Shown here one piece after another: positions 52,398-60,320 of a stretch of 64,000 bases of DNA (position 1 is its first letter; each line of letters begins with the position of its first letter). The stretch is taken from positions 94,069 through 158,068 of the forward strand of contig CAAEIG010000104.1 in assembly GCA_900755895.1 (NCBI GenBank), read 5' to 3'. Under the pieces are notes generated by a model. It was not told the origin of the DNA and ran no database searches. It worked only from the letters and a program-made list of their open reading frames with translations. A program made the position numbers and the translations under genes. This DNA comes from Clostridia bacterium. Lineage in GTDB: Bacteria > Bacillota > Clostridia > Oscillospirales > Acutalibacteraceae.

Positions 52398-53198
52398 GTG
52401 ACGAAAAAAATGACAAAATTGCAGATCGGCTGCCTTGCGGCTATGGGAGGGGTCTTCCTTCTCTTTTTGATTCTCTATATCACCCTGTCCACTCACGTGG
52501 AATACACTCTGAGCGGGGAGCACTTCCGGGTCCGGAACCAGGGGGAACAGCTGGTGCTCACCGGCAGGCTGCGGGATACCCGAGGCACTGTCACCGCCAC
52601 TCCTACCCAGGAGGGTATGGATTTTGCCTTTGACTTTTCCCCCTATTTTTCCCAAACCTATCACTTGACCCTGGGGGAGGAAACCACCATAACCCAGCGC
52701 TATACCGACAGCGAGGGGACACTCCTGTCAGAGGAACCCACTCCCGTCCGACCCATCACCGTCATCGACGGAGAAGGCACCGTGCTGCTGGACGCCTTCT
52801 ACCAGGACGTGCCCTTCCGTCCCTTTTTAGACGAGAATGGCGCCCCCTTGGAAGATGATTTGGGTTTTTTTCAAATCTATGGCAGCTACATCAACCCTGC
52901 CCTCAACTGGGAGGGCTTTGAACCGCCCCTGTGGGACATGGCTGAACTGGCGGCTGGTGACAGCGCCCCTGCCCACCGGGAAGTGCCTTGGGGAATCTTT
53001 GTGCTGTTCACCTTGTTTGGCGTGGTGCTGAGTTTGGTCATCGCTTTCCCCATGGCCTGGTTCCGGTTGAACTTCTTCCTCTCGGTGGTGGATCCAGAAC
53101 CCACCGAGTGGTACCTGTTCACCATGAAAATAGGCTGGGTGGTAAGTCCCCTGGCTATGGCCGTATTCTATGCCATCGGTCTGTTCACCGGACGATAA
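52398..53198 (+). CDS. Membrane protein of unknown function
   Basis: 266 residues. A helix at about 10-32, an exported beta-rich domain of about 160 residues, then two C-terminal helices (about 196-222 and 243-263). GTG at 52398 is chosen as the first start with an upstream AAGGAG (about 11 bases); GTG at 52386 overlaps that site. The exported domain (TYHLTLGEETTITQRYTDSEG) resembles a beta-sandwich. The nearest neighbours are a repeat upstream and an ABC exporter downstream, so no role is inferred. Confidence 0.75.
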   Translation: MTKKMTKLQIGCLAAMGGVFLLFLILYITLSTHVEYTLSGEHFRVRNQGEQLVLTGRLRDTRGTVTATPTQEGMDFAFDFSPYFSQTYHLTLGEETTITQRYTDSEGTLLSEEPTPVRPITVIDGEGTVLLDAFYQDVPFRPFLDENGAPLEDDLGFFQIYGSYINPALNWEGFEPPLWDMAELAAGDSAPAHREVPWGIFVLFTLFGVVLSLVIAFPMAWFRLNFFLSVVDPEPTEWYLFTMKIGWVVSPLAMAVFYAIGLFTGR

Positions 53199-53203
53199 TC
53201 ATT

Positions 53204-53233
53204 GCCGGGAGCGTCAAAGCTCCCGGCTTTTTT
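53204..53233 (+). terminator. Rho-independent terminator
   Basis: GCCGGGAGC and GCTCCCGGC around a 6-base loop, followed by six T. It ends the membrane-protein gene. Confidence 0.92.
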
Positions 53234-53249
53234 CTGTGCAGTTTTCCTC

Positions 53250-53278
53250 TTGTCACGGGTTTGGCACTGTGTTAAAGT
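53250..53278 (+). promoter_or_regulatory. Promoter of the ABC exporter gene
   Basis: TTGTCA (53250-53255), a 17-base spacer and TAAAGT (53273-53278). It lies 47 bases before the 19-codon ORF and 143 before the ABC start. Confidence 0.55.
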
Positions 53279-53324
53279 GAAAAAAGATTTCGCCCCATTT
53301 GGGCTGCAGAAAGGACGGTAACTT

Positions 53325-53384
53325 ATGAGAAAAACCACTGTTTCCCAGACCAACTTCACCACCGGGAGGGAAACCGCCTGTTAA
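53325..53384 (+). CDS. Possible 19-residue leader peptide of the ABC exporter
   Basis: A 20-codon ORF (MRKTTVSQTNFTTGRETAC, stop TAA) with AGAAAGGACGG about 8 bases upstream of the ATG. It lies between a promoter and the ABC exporter start, 36 bases before it. Short ORFs of this kind are known as translational leaders for antibiotic-resistance exporters, but this one could be chance. It ends in Cys. Confidence 0.3.
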   Translation: MRKTTVSQTNFTTGRETAC

Positions 53385-53420
53385 GGGCTCCCCTCCCCGC
53401 ATTATGAGGAGGAACTCTCT

Positions 53421-55157
53421 TTGAATCACAAATGGAACACTTTGAAAACACTGCTTCGCTTTTACAAGCCCTATAAGGGGCTGTTCTTGGCGGATCTGGG
53501 CTGCTCCCTGATCGCCGCCGCCATTGGCTTGATCCTGCCCCTGGGGGCGGGTTACATCACCGACAATGTGCTCACCGCCAGCCCCACACCCTGGCAGATC
53601 CTGCGGGTGGGACTGCTGCTGGTGCTGCTGGTGGCAATCCAGGCGGGCTGCAACTACTTTATGGACTACCAAGGCCACGCCATCGGCGCCCGCATGGAGC
53701 GGGACATCCGTGGGAGGCTGTTTCGCCACTGCGAAAAGCTCTCCTTCTCCTTCTACGACCAGCATCCCGTGGGCGACCTGATGAGCCGCATCACCAACGA
53801 CTCCCTCTCTCTGGCGGAGTTCTTCCACCACGTCCCCGAGGATGTGCTGGTGAACGTGATCCGCTTTACCGGGGCTGCGGTGATCCTGTGGAACATCCAC
53901 TGGCAGCTGACTTTGGCGATCCTGTGCCTGCTGCCCTTTATGGCAGGCTACACCCTATACTTCAACGGCAAGATGGCCAAGGCCCTGGAACAGGGCCGGG
54001 TGGACATGGGCAGCATCAACGCCCAGGCGGAGGATTCCCTCTCCGCCATCCGGATGGTGCAATCCTTTGCCAGCGAAGAGACGGAAGCTGAGAAATTTGA
54101 CCGGTGCAACCAGCAATTCCTCAAAAGCCGCTGCGCCAGCTACAAGGGCGAGGCCCTGTGCTACGACGGCATGGATGCCTTTGGCAATCTGCTGCCCATT
54201 GTGGTGGTGGTACTGGGAGGCCTGGCCATTCTCCAGGGCCGACTGGGACTGGCGGACCTGGTGGTCTTCCTGCTGTATGTGGGTTACTTCACTCAGCCGT
54301 TGAAGATCCTGGTCAACTCCCTGCGACTGATCCAGGAGGGCCGCACCGGCTTCCGCCGCATTATGGAGATTCTGAACACCCAGCCGGAGATCACCGATGC
54401 CCCAGGCGCTCGGGAACTCCCCAGAGTCAAGGGGGATATCCGATTTTCCGGGGTCACCTTCCGCTATGGCAGCGGGGATGAGGTCTTTCGGAATTTGAAC
54501 CTATCCATCCAAGCCGGGGAGTATGTGGCTCTGGTGGGGGCATCGGGAGTGGGCAAAACCACGTTGTGCTCCCTGATCCCCCGATTTTACGACGCGGAAT
54601 CCGGGGAGATCACCATTGACGGTATCCCTGTGAACCAGGTCACCCTAAACTCCCTGCGGCGCAATGTGGGGGTGGTTCAACAGGAGGTGGCGCTGTTCAC
54701 CGGATCCGTGGCAGAGAACATTGGCTACGGCAAGCCCGGCGCCTCCCTGGAGGAAATCCAGGACGCCGCCCGCCGGGCCGGGGCAGAGGAATTCATCCTG
54801 AAACTGCCCCAGGGCTACCACACGGACATCGGTCCTCGCGGCGTGCGGCTGTCCGGAGGCCAGCGTCAGCGGCTCTCCATCGCCCGGGCTTTCTTGAAGG
54901 ACCCGCCCATCCTCATTCTGGACGAGGCCACCAGTGCTCTGGACTCTCAAAGCGAACAGGTGGTCCAGCGGTCCCTGGAGGATCTGGCAAAACACCGCAC
55001 CACCCTGGTCATTGCCCACCGGCTGTCCACCATCCAAGGGGCACAGCGGATCCTGGTGCTGGACGAAAACGGCATCTGCGAGGAGGGCACCCACCAAAGC
55101 CTGATGGCTCAGGGCGGGGTGTACGCCAAGCTTTATGAGGCTAGCTTCCAGGCATGA
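53421..55157 (+). CDS. ABC transporter ATP-binding protein/permease (exporter, homodimer type)
   Basis: 578 residues. Six-helix transmembrane domain (about 1-310) and an NBD with Walker A VGASGVGKTTL, Q-loop VVQQEVALF, signature LSGGQRQRLS, Walker B with catalytic Glu ILILDEATSALD and H-loop AHRLSTI, all canonical. This suggests a homodimeric MsbA/Sav1866-type exporter. The start is TTG at 53421, 9 bases after GAGGAGG. The 3' end is followed by a terminator. It is separate from the heterodimer pair downstream. The substrate is unknown. Confidence 0.93.
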   Translation: MNHKWNTLKTLLRFYKPYKGLFLADLGCSLIAAAIGLILPLGAGYITDNVLTASPTPWQILRVGLLLVLLVAIQAGCNYFMDYQGHAIGARMERDIRGRLFRHCEKLSFSFYDQHPVGDLMSRITNDSLSLAEFFHHVPEDVLVNVIRFTGAAVILWNIHWQLTLAILCLLPFMAGYTLYFNGKMAKALEQGRVDMGSINAQAEDSLSAIRMVQSFASEETEAEKFDRCNQQFLKSRCASYKGEALCYDGMDAFGNLLPIVVVVLGGLAILQGRLGLADLVVFLLYVGYFTQPLKILVNSLRLIQEGRTGFRRIMEILNTQPEITDAPGARELPRVKGDIRFSGVTFRYGSGDEVFRNLNLSIQAGEYVALVGASGVGKTTLCSLIPRFYDAESGEITIDGIPVNQVTLNSLRRNVGVVQQEVALFTGSVAENIGYGKPGASLEEIQDAARRAGAEEFILKLPQGYHTDIGPRGVRLSGGQRQRLSIARAFLKDPPILILDEATSALDSQSEQVVQRSLEDLAKHRTTLVIAHRLSTIQGAQRILVLDENGICEEGTHQSLMAQGGVYAKLYEASFQA

Positions 55158-55194
55158 GCTGATGGGAGCGGAGAAATCCACAACCTAAACTTCG

Positions 55195-55222
55195 GAGGGG
55201 GCTTTGCCCCCTCTATTTTTTA
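55195..55222 (+). terminator. Rho-independent terminator
   Basis: GAGGGGGC pairs with GCCCCCTC around TTT, followed by TATTTTTT. It separates the homodimeric ABC gene from the heterodimeric pair. Confidence 0.9.
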
Positions 55223-55283
55223 TGGAAACCCGCGGGAAATCAAAGATAGTTTCCTAAAAAAACTGTAAAAATCCTCTTTGTAT

Positions 55284-55299
55284 AGTTGCAGCTTCAACT
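55284..55299 (+). promoter_or_regulatory. Palindromic operator candidate over the -35
   Basis: AGTTGCAGCTTCAACT is palindromic except for one central base pair. It overlaps the -35 of the ABC-pair promoter. The shape (AGTTG...CAACT) resembles MarR-family operators. No MarR gene is in this window. Confidence 0.5.
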
Positions 55300-55314
55300 A
55301 ATTTGTGATATGAT
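55286..55314 (+). promoter_or_regulatory. Promoter of the heterodimeric ABC exporter operon
   Basis: TTGCAG (55286-55291), a 17-base spacer and TATGAT (55309-55314), 67 bases before the ATG. Its -35 is covered by the palindrome at 55284-55299. Confidence 0.65.
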
Positions 55315-55381
55315 AAAGCTCTGAGAGAAGAATGAAAACCACGGCCCGCTGGAGGCCGTTGGCGCGAAAGGATGAACACCC

Positions 55382-57187
55382 ATGCATGTGATCTTGCACT
55401 ACATCAAACCCTTCATCCCACGGATGAGCCTGGGCATCTTCATCAAGTTTATCGGAGCTGTGATGGAACTGTTTTTGCCCTGGATCCTCTCTTACATGAT
55501 CGATGACGTGGTCCCCCAGCGGAATATGGGCCTGATCCTCTTCTGGGGCGGCATGATGATCCTGGCCGCAGTGGCAGCCTTGGTGACCAACATTGTGGCA
55601 AACCGCATGGCCGCCTGGGTGGCCCAGCACACCACCCAAGCCCTGCGCCATGACCTGTTTTCCAAGATCTCCTACCTTTCCTGCGCCCAAATCGACGACT
55701 ACTCCATCCCCTCTTTGGAGTCCCGCCTCACCAGCGACACCTACAACGTCCACCAGATGATCGGCATGATGCAGCGCATGGGTGTGCGGGCTCCCATCCT
55801 GCTGGTGGGCGGCATCCTCATCACCCTCACCCTGGACCCGGTACTCACTCTGGTGCTGGTGTGCACTTTGCCCTTCCTGGCGGTGCTGGTGTTCTCCGTG
55901 TCCAAACGGGGCATCCCCCTGTATGTGGACCTTCAGCGAGGTGTGGATTCCATGGTCCGCACCGTGCGGGAGAACATCTCCGGCATCCGGGTCATCAAGG
56001 CACTGTCCAAAACCGACTATGAGCGGGGCCGCTTTGCCCAGGTCAACGGCGAAGTGGTCCGCCGGGAGAAAAAGGCCAGCATGACCATGGCCCTCACCAA
56101 CCCCATGATGAACCTGTTCCTCAACGTGGGTCTAACACTGGTCATTGTGGTCGGCGCCTTTCGGGTCAACGCCGGAGTCAGTTCTGCAGGCAATATCATC
56201 GCTTTTTTGAGCTACTTCACCATCATCCTGAACGCCATGATGGCGGTCACCCGCATCTTTGTCATGTGTTCCAAGGGCATTGCCTCCGGCTCCCGTATTC
56301 AGGAGGTCCTGAGCACCCGGGAAGATCTGCTGGTCACTCCCGAGGAGCCTGTGGAGACCCCCTACCACGTGGTGTTCGACCAGGTGTCCTTCTCCTATCA
56401 CCACAAGGGCCAGCCCAACGTGGAGAACATCTCCTTCCGCCTGCGCCCCGGGGAAACTTTGGGCATCATCGGTGCCACAGGCTGCGGCAAGTCCACCTTG
56501 ATGGCGCTGCTCATGCGACTGTATGACGCTGACACTGGGCTGATCCAGATCGGTGGCCGGAAGATCTCGTCCATCCCCCTGGAGGAGCTCCATCAAAAGT
56601 TCGGCGTGGTGTTCCAAAATGACGTGATCTTCGCCGACACCATCTATGAGAACATCGACTTCGGACGGCATCTGCCCCCCGAAGAGATTGAGAAAGCCGC
56701 CCGCTGCGCCCAGGCCTGGGATTTCATCTCCTCCCTGCCTGACGGGCTCCAGCACCAGCTGACCAGCAAGGGCACCAACCTCAGCGGCGGTCAGAAACAG
56801 CGGGTGCTGGTGGCCAGAGCCTTGGCCGGGTCGCCGGAAATCCTGATCTTGGATGACTCCTCCTCAGCGCTGGACTACCGCACCGACGCCGCCCTGCGCA
56901 AGGCTCTGCGGGAGGAATATCAGGGCGTCACCACATTCATCATCGCCCAGCGGGTCAGCTCCATCCTCCACGCCGACCACATTCTGGTGCTGGAGGACGG
57001 CAAAGAGCTGGGCTATGGCACCCACCAGGAACTGCTGGACTCCTGTGAAGTCTACCAGGAAATCGCCAAGTCGCAGATGGGGGATCAGAGCGCCGGTGGC
57101 GCTCGGTTGATCCCGACCGAGCCGGCAGGCGAGAACGGGTCGCCCACAGCCAACTCAGAACCAAACGCCGAAAAGGAGGTGGTCTAA
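55382..57187 (+). CDS. ABC exporter subunit with degenerate ATPase site (heterodimer partner A)
   Basis: 601 residues. Six-helix domain and an NBD with Walker A GATGCGKSTLMA and a normal signature LSGGQKQRV. The catalytic Glu after Walker B is Asp (D491-D492, LILDDSSSALD) and the H-loop His is Gln (Q523, IIAQRVSS). These substitutions mark the non-catalytic member of BmrCD- or TM287/288-like heterodimers. The C-terminal 40 residues are a Ser/Ala/Glu-rich extension. ATG at 55382 follows GAAAGGATG. The next gene starts directly after the stop. Confidence 0.94.
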   Translation: MHVILHYIKPFIPRMSLGIFIKFIGAVMELFLPWILSYMIDDVVPQRNMGLILFWGGMMILAAVAALVTNIVANRMAAWVAQHTTQALRHDLFSKISYLSCAQIDDYSIPSLESRLTSDTYNVHQMIGMMQRMGVRAPILLVGGILITLTLDPVLTLVLVCTLPFLAVLVFSVSKRGIPLYVDLQRGVDSMVRTVRENISGIRVIKALSKTDYERGRFAQVNGEVVRREKKASMTMALTNPMMNLFLNVGLTLVIVVGAFRVNAGVSSAGNIIAFLSYFTIILNAMMAVTRIFVMCSKGIASGSRIQEVLSTREDLLVTPEEPVETPYHVVFDQVSFSYHHKGQPNVENISFRLRPGETLGIIGATGCGKSTLMALLMRLYDADTGLIQIGGRKISSIPLEELHQKFGVVFQNDVIFADTIYENIDFGRHLPPEEIEKAARCAQAWDFISSLPDGLQHQLTSKGTNLSGGQKQRVLVARALAGSPEILILDDSSSALDYRTDAALRKALREEYQGVTTFIIAQRVSSILHADHILVLEDGKELGYGTHQELLDSCEVYQEIAKSQMGDQSAGGARLIPTEPAGENGSPTANSEPNAEKEVV

Positions 57188-58960
57188 ATGCCCAGAGGAC
57201 CCCGAGGCCCCATTGAAAAACCCAAAGACCGCAAAAAGGTGCTGCTGCGGCTGTGGACCTACATCTGGCGGCACAAATGGATGGCCTTTGCAGGCGTGCT
57301 GCTGACCATCACCAGCAACCTGCTGGCGCTGTTGGGCCCCATGCTCTCCGGCGCTGCCATTGACGCCATCGGCATCGAGCCGGGCCACGCCAACTTCCCC
57401 CTGGTGTTCTTTTACTGCGGGCTGATGGTGATTTTCTACGTGGCCAGCTCCCTGCTGTCCTATGTGTTGTCCATCCTCATGATCCAACTGAGCCAGAAGA
57501 TTGTCTTCCGCATGCGGCAAGAAGTCTTCGACCGCTTGACCATGCTGCCGGTGCGCTACTTTGACGGCCATCAGACCGGCGACATCGTCAGCCGCATCTC
57601 CTACGACATTGACACGGTGAACGCCTCCCTGTCCAATGACCTGCTGCAAATCGCCGCCAGCATCATCACCGTGGTGGGCTCCTTCATCATGATGGTGGTC
57701 ATCTCCCCGGCCTTGGTGCTGGTGTTCGTCATCACCATCCCCATGTCCATCCTGTTCACCCGGTACATGACTAAAAAAGTCCGGCCCCTGTTCCACATGC
57801 GCTCGGTTCGTCTGGGCGAGCTCAACGGCTTTGTGGAGGAGGTCATCACCGGCCAGAAAACCACCAAGTCCTACCACCAGGAGGAGACCATGGTGGGCCG
57901 CTTTGACGAGAAGAACGACGCTGCTGTGGACGCCTATTACAACGCCGACTATTACGGCGGCATGACAGGCCCCTCGGTGAACTTCATCAACAACCTGTCC
58001 CTGGCCTTCGTCAGCATTTTCGGGGCCATTCTCTTCCTGTGGGGACACCTGTCCATCGGCAACCTGTCCTCCTTTGTGCTGTACTCCCGGAAGTTCTCCG
58101 GCCCCATCAACGAGGTGGCCAACATCATCAGCGAGCTGCAGTCCGCCTGCGCCGCCGCCGAGCGGGTCTTCCGTCTGATCGACGAAGAACCCGAGCCCGC
58201 CGACGCCCCCGACGCTGTGTCCGTGGACCAGGTGGAAGGCGAAGTGGCCATGGAACACGTCCACTTTGGCTACGATCCCGGCAAGGCCATCATCCACGAC
58301 CTGAGCTTTTTGGCCCCCAAGGGCAGCCTGACCGCCATTGTAGGCCCCACCGGCGCGGGCAAGACCACGCTGATCAACCTGCTGATGCGCTTTTATGATC
58401 CCCAGTCCGGGGCCATCACCCTGGACGGCAGGGACATCCAGCAGATCACCCGGAAGAGCTTGCGGCTGTCCTACGCCATGGTGCTCCAGGATACCTGGCT
58501 CTTCACCGGCACCATTTTCGACAACCTGGCCTACGGCAAAAAGGGCGCCACTCTGGAGGAGGTCCAAAAGGCCGCCAAAGCCGCCAGAATCCACCACTAC
58601 ATCATGACCCTGCCCAAGGGCTATGACACCATTCTGGACGACAACGGCATGAACATCTCCCAGGGGCAAAAGCAGCTGCTGACCATTGCCCGGGCCATGC
58701 TGCTGGACGCCAAAATGCTGATTCTGGACGAGGCCACTTCCAACGTGGACACCCGCACCGAGATTCAGATTCAAGCCGCCATGCGGGAGCTGATGAAGGA
58801 CAAAACCTGTTTCGTCATCGCCCACCGGCTGTCCACCATCCAGAATGCCGACAGGATCCTGGTGGTGCGGGACGGCGACATCGTAGAGCAGGGCACCCAC
58901 TCTGCTTTGATGGCCCAGCAGGGATTCTATGCCTCCCTGTACAACTCCCAGTTCCAATGA
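57188..58960 (+). CDS. ABC exporter subunit with catalytic ATPase site (heterodimer partner B)
   Basis: 590 residues. Six-helix domain and an NBD with Walker A VGPTGAGKTTL, catalytic Glu E515 in MLILDEATSNVD and His in AHRLSTI (H546). Its ABC signature is altered to NISQGQKQ (489-496) instead of LSGGQ. Together with the D/Q substitutions of the partner this leaves one working ATP site, the expected heterodimer asymmetry. The ATG abuts the partner's stop and follows AAAAGGAGG. Drug or lipid export is typical; the substrate is unknown. Confidence 0.95.
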   Translation: MPRGPRGPIEKPKDRKKVLLRLWTYIWRHKWMAFAGVLLTITSNLLALLGPMLSGAAIDAIGIEPGHANFPLVFFYCGLMVIFYVASSLLSYVLSILMIQLSQKIVFRMRQEVFDRLTMLPVRYFDGHQTGDIVSRISYDIDTVNASLSNDLLQIAASIITVVGSFIMMVVISPALVLVFVITIPMSILFTRYMTKKVRPLFHMRSVRLGELNGFVEEVITGQKTTKSYHQEETMVGRFDEKNDAAVDAYYNADYYGGMTGPSVNFINNLSLAFVSIFGAILFLWGHLSIGNLSSFVLYSRKFSGPINEVANIISELQSACAAAERVFRLIDEEPEPADAPDAVSVDQVEGEVAMEHVHFGYDPGKAIIHDLSFLAPKGSLTAIVGPTGAGKTTLINLLMRFYDPQSGAITLDGRDIQQITRKSLRLSYAMVLQDTWLFTGTIFDNLAYGKKGATLEEVQKAAKAARIHHYIMTLPKGYDTILDDNGMNISQGQKQLLTIARAMLLDAKMLILDEATSNVDTRTEIQIQAAMRELMKDKTCFVIAHRLSTIQNADRILVVRDGDIVEQGTHSALMAQQGFYASLYNSQFQ

Positions 58961-58981
58961 TGATTTGAGGAGAGAACCACG

Positions 58982-59497
58982 ATGCTTTCCACACAACGCC
59001 TGGATATCCGCCCCCTAGAGCCCACGGACTGGCAGCAGATGCAAACGCTGTTTGCCGACTTCATGGACTCTCCTCTGGCGCCCTATGACCATCCCCTACC
59101 CACGGATGCCCCACGTGTAAAAACGCTTACCCAGTCCCTTGCCCAAAGCGGGCTGTACTACGGTGTTTTCCTGAAAGGCACCCCCAAGCTGATCGGTCAT
59201 ATCTGCTTTCACCCCCAGGAGGACAGCCGGGACCTGGGCTACTGCTTTCACTCCAGCGTCCACGGCAAGGGCTACGCTTTTGAGGCCGTTTCCGCCCTGA
59301 TTGAGGAGCTTGTCCGCTCCCAAGGGGTCTGCCGATTTACTGCAGGCACTGCCCTGGACAACAAACCTTCCTGCAATCTATTGCGGCGGCTGGGCTTTGT
59401 CCTGACCGCCCAGGAAACCGTGTGCATGGATGGGAAGCACCCCTTCTTGGGAGGCCAGTTCCTTCTGGAATTGCCCCCAACAAAAACGAATATTTGA
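58982..59497 (+). CDS. GNAT family N-acetyltransferase (RimJ/RimL-like)
   Basis: 171 residues. Starts LSTQRLDIRPLEPTDWQQM, then GYCFHSSVHGKGYAFEAVSALIEEL (CoA loop in a RimJ-like form) and NKPSCNLLRRLGFVLTAQE. Members acetylate ribosomal proteins or small amines. ATG at 58982 follows GAGGAGAG; it lies 21 bases after the ABC pair and may be in the same transcript. Confidence 0.9.
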   Translation: MLSTQRLDIRPLEPTDWQQMQTLFADFMDSPLAPYDHPLPTDAPRVKTLTQSLAQSGLYYGVFLKGTPKLIGHICFHPQEDSRDLGYCFHSSVHGKGYAFEAVSALIEELVRSQGVCRFTAGTALDNKPSCNLLRRLGFVLTAQETVCMDGKHPFLGGQFLLELPPTKTNI

Positions 59498-59579
59498 CAA
59501 AATCCGGCCGCCGTGGGAAAATAAACCCAGCGACCGGTTTTTTCCGGCTGATCTCCTCAAACAGGAAAGGAGCTTCTTT

Positions 59580-60296
59580 ATGCAAACGTTTGCCAAGCCG
59601 ATTAAAGCTGTTTTCTTCGATCTGGGCTGGACCCTGGTCTATCCCCCCAGCGGCGATTGGGAGTTCACCCAGTCCGCCAAAAAGCTGTTCCACTGGGATA
59701 TCTACACCACTCTGGATCAGGACCGGTGCAAGGCCGCCCGCCGCACCGCCAACGACTATTTTCTCCCCAGGCATCAGTTGTCCACCCTGGAGGAGGAGTA
59801 TGAACAGTTCCTCCACTACTACACTACCTACGCCGGAGAACTGCCAGAATTAGGGGTCACCCAGGAGGAGCTTGAGGTCATCACCCTGGAAAAGGTGTAT
59901 CAATCCCGCCACACCTACCGGCTGATGGACGACACCAAGCAGACCCTAGAAGCCCTCAAGGGCAAGTACAAGCTGGGGATCATCTCCGATACCTGGCCCT
60001 CCATCGTGCCGGTGATGGAGGATTTCGGCCTGCCCGGCTACTTCGACACCATCACCTATAGCTTTGAAGTGGGCTGCTTCAAGCCCGATCCCCGGATGTT
60101 CCGGGACGCTCTGGGCAAGATGGGCGTGGATCCGGAGCAGTGCGTCTTTGTGGACGACCTCCCCAAGAACCTGCTGGGCGCCAAAGCCATGGGCATCCAT
60201 CCGGTGCAGATCCGGGTAAATCCCAATGCAGAACCCTGCCCGGAGGGAATTCCCTCCATCGACAAAATCTCTGACATATTGGAGCTGCTGGACTAA
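59580..60296 (+). CDS. HAD-superfamily hydrolase (HAD-IA)
   Basis: 238 residues. HAD motifs: FFDLGWTLVY (DxG variant of DxDGT, with Asp nucleophile and Gly-Trp in place of Asp-Gly), GIISDTWPS (motif II), KPDPRMF (motif III Lys) and FVDDLPKN (motif IV). The second motif I Asp, the usual acid/base, is replaced by Gly (D-L-G), so catalysis may be slow or atypical. ATG at 59580 follows AAAGGAG. The substrate is unknown. Confidence 0.88.
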   Translation: MQTFAKPIKAVFFDLGWTLVYPPSGDWEFTQSAKKLFHWDIYTTLDQDRCKAARRTANDYFLPRHQLSTLEEEYEQFLHYYTTYAGELPELGVTQEELEVITLEKVYQSRHTYRLMDDTKQTLEALKGKYKLGIISDTWPSIVPVMEDFGLPGYFDTITYSFEVGCFKPDPRMFRDALGKMGVDPEQCVFVDDLPKNLLGAKAMGIHPVQIRVNPNAEPCPEGIPSIDKISDILELLD

Positions 60297-60320
60297 TACA
60301 GGGAAAGGGGGGCCGGATCA

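Noticed and set aside
52280..52633. Open frame beginning MNEVNVSATKKDADAND
   Set aside because: It is the 69-bp repeat read through and overlaps the better-supported membrane protein in another frame.
57155..58996. 613-codon open frame antisense to an ABC subunit
   Set aside because: The plus-strand ABC gene has all motifs; the opposite frame is Gly/His/Val-rich noise.
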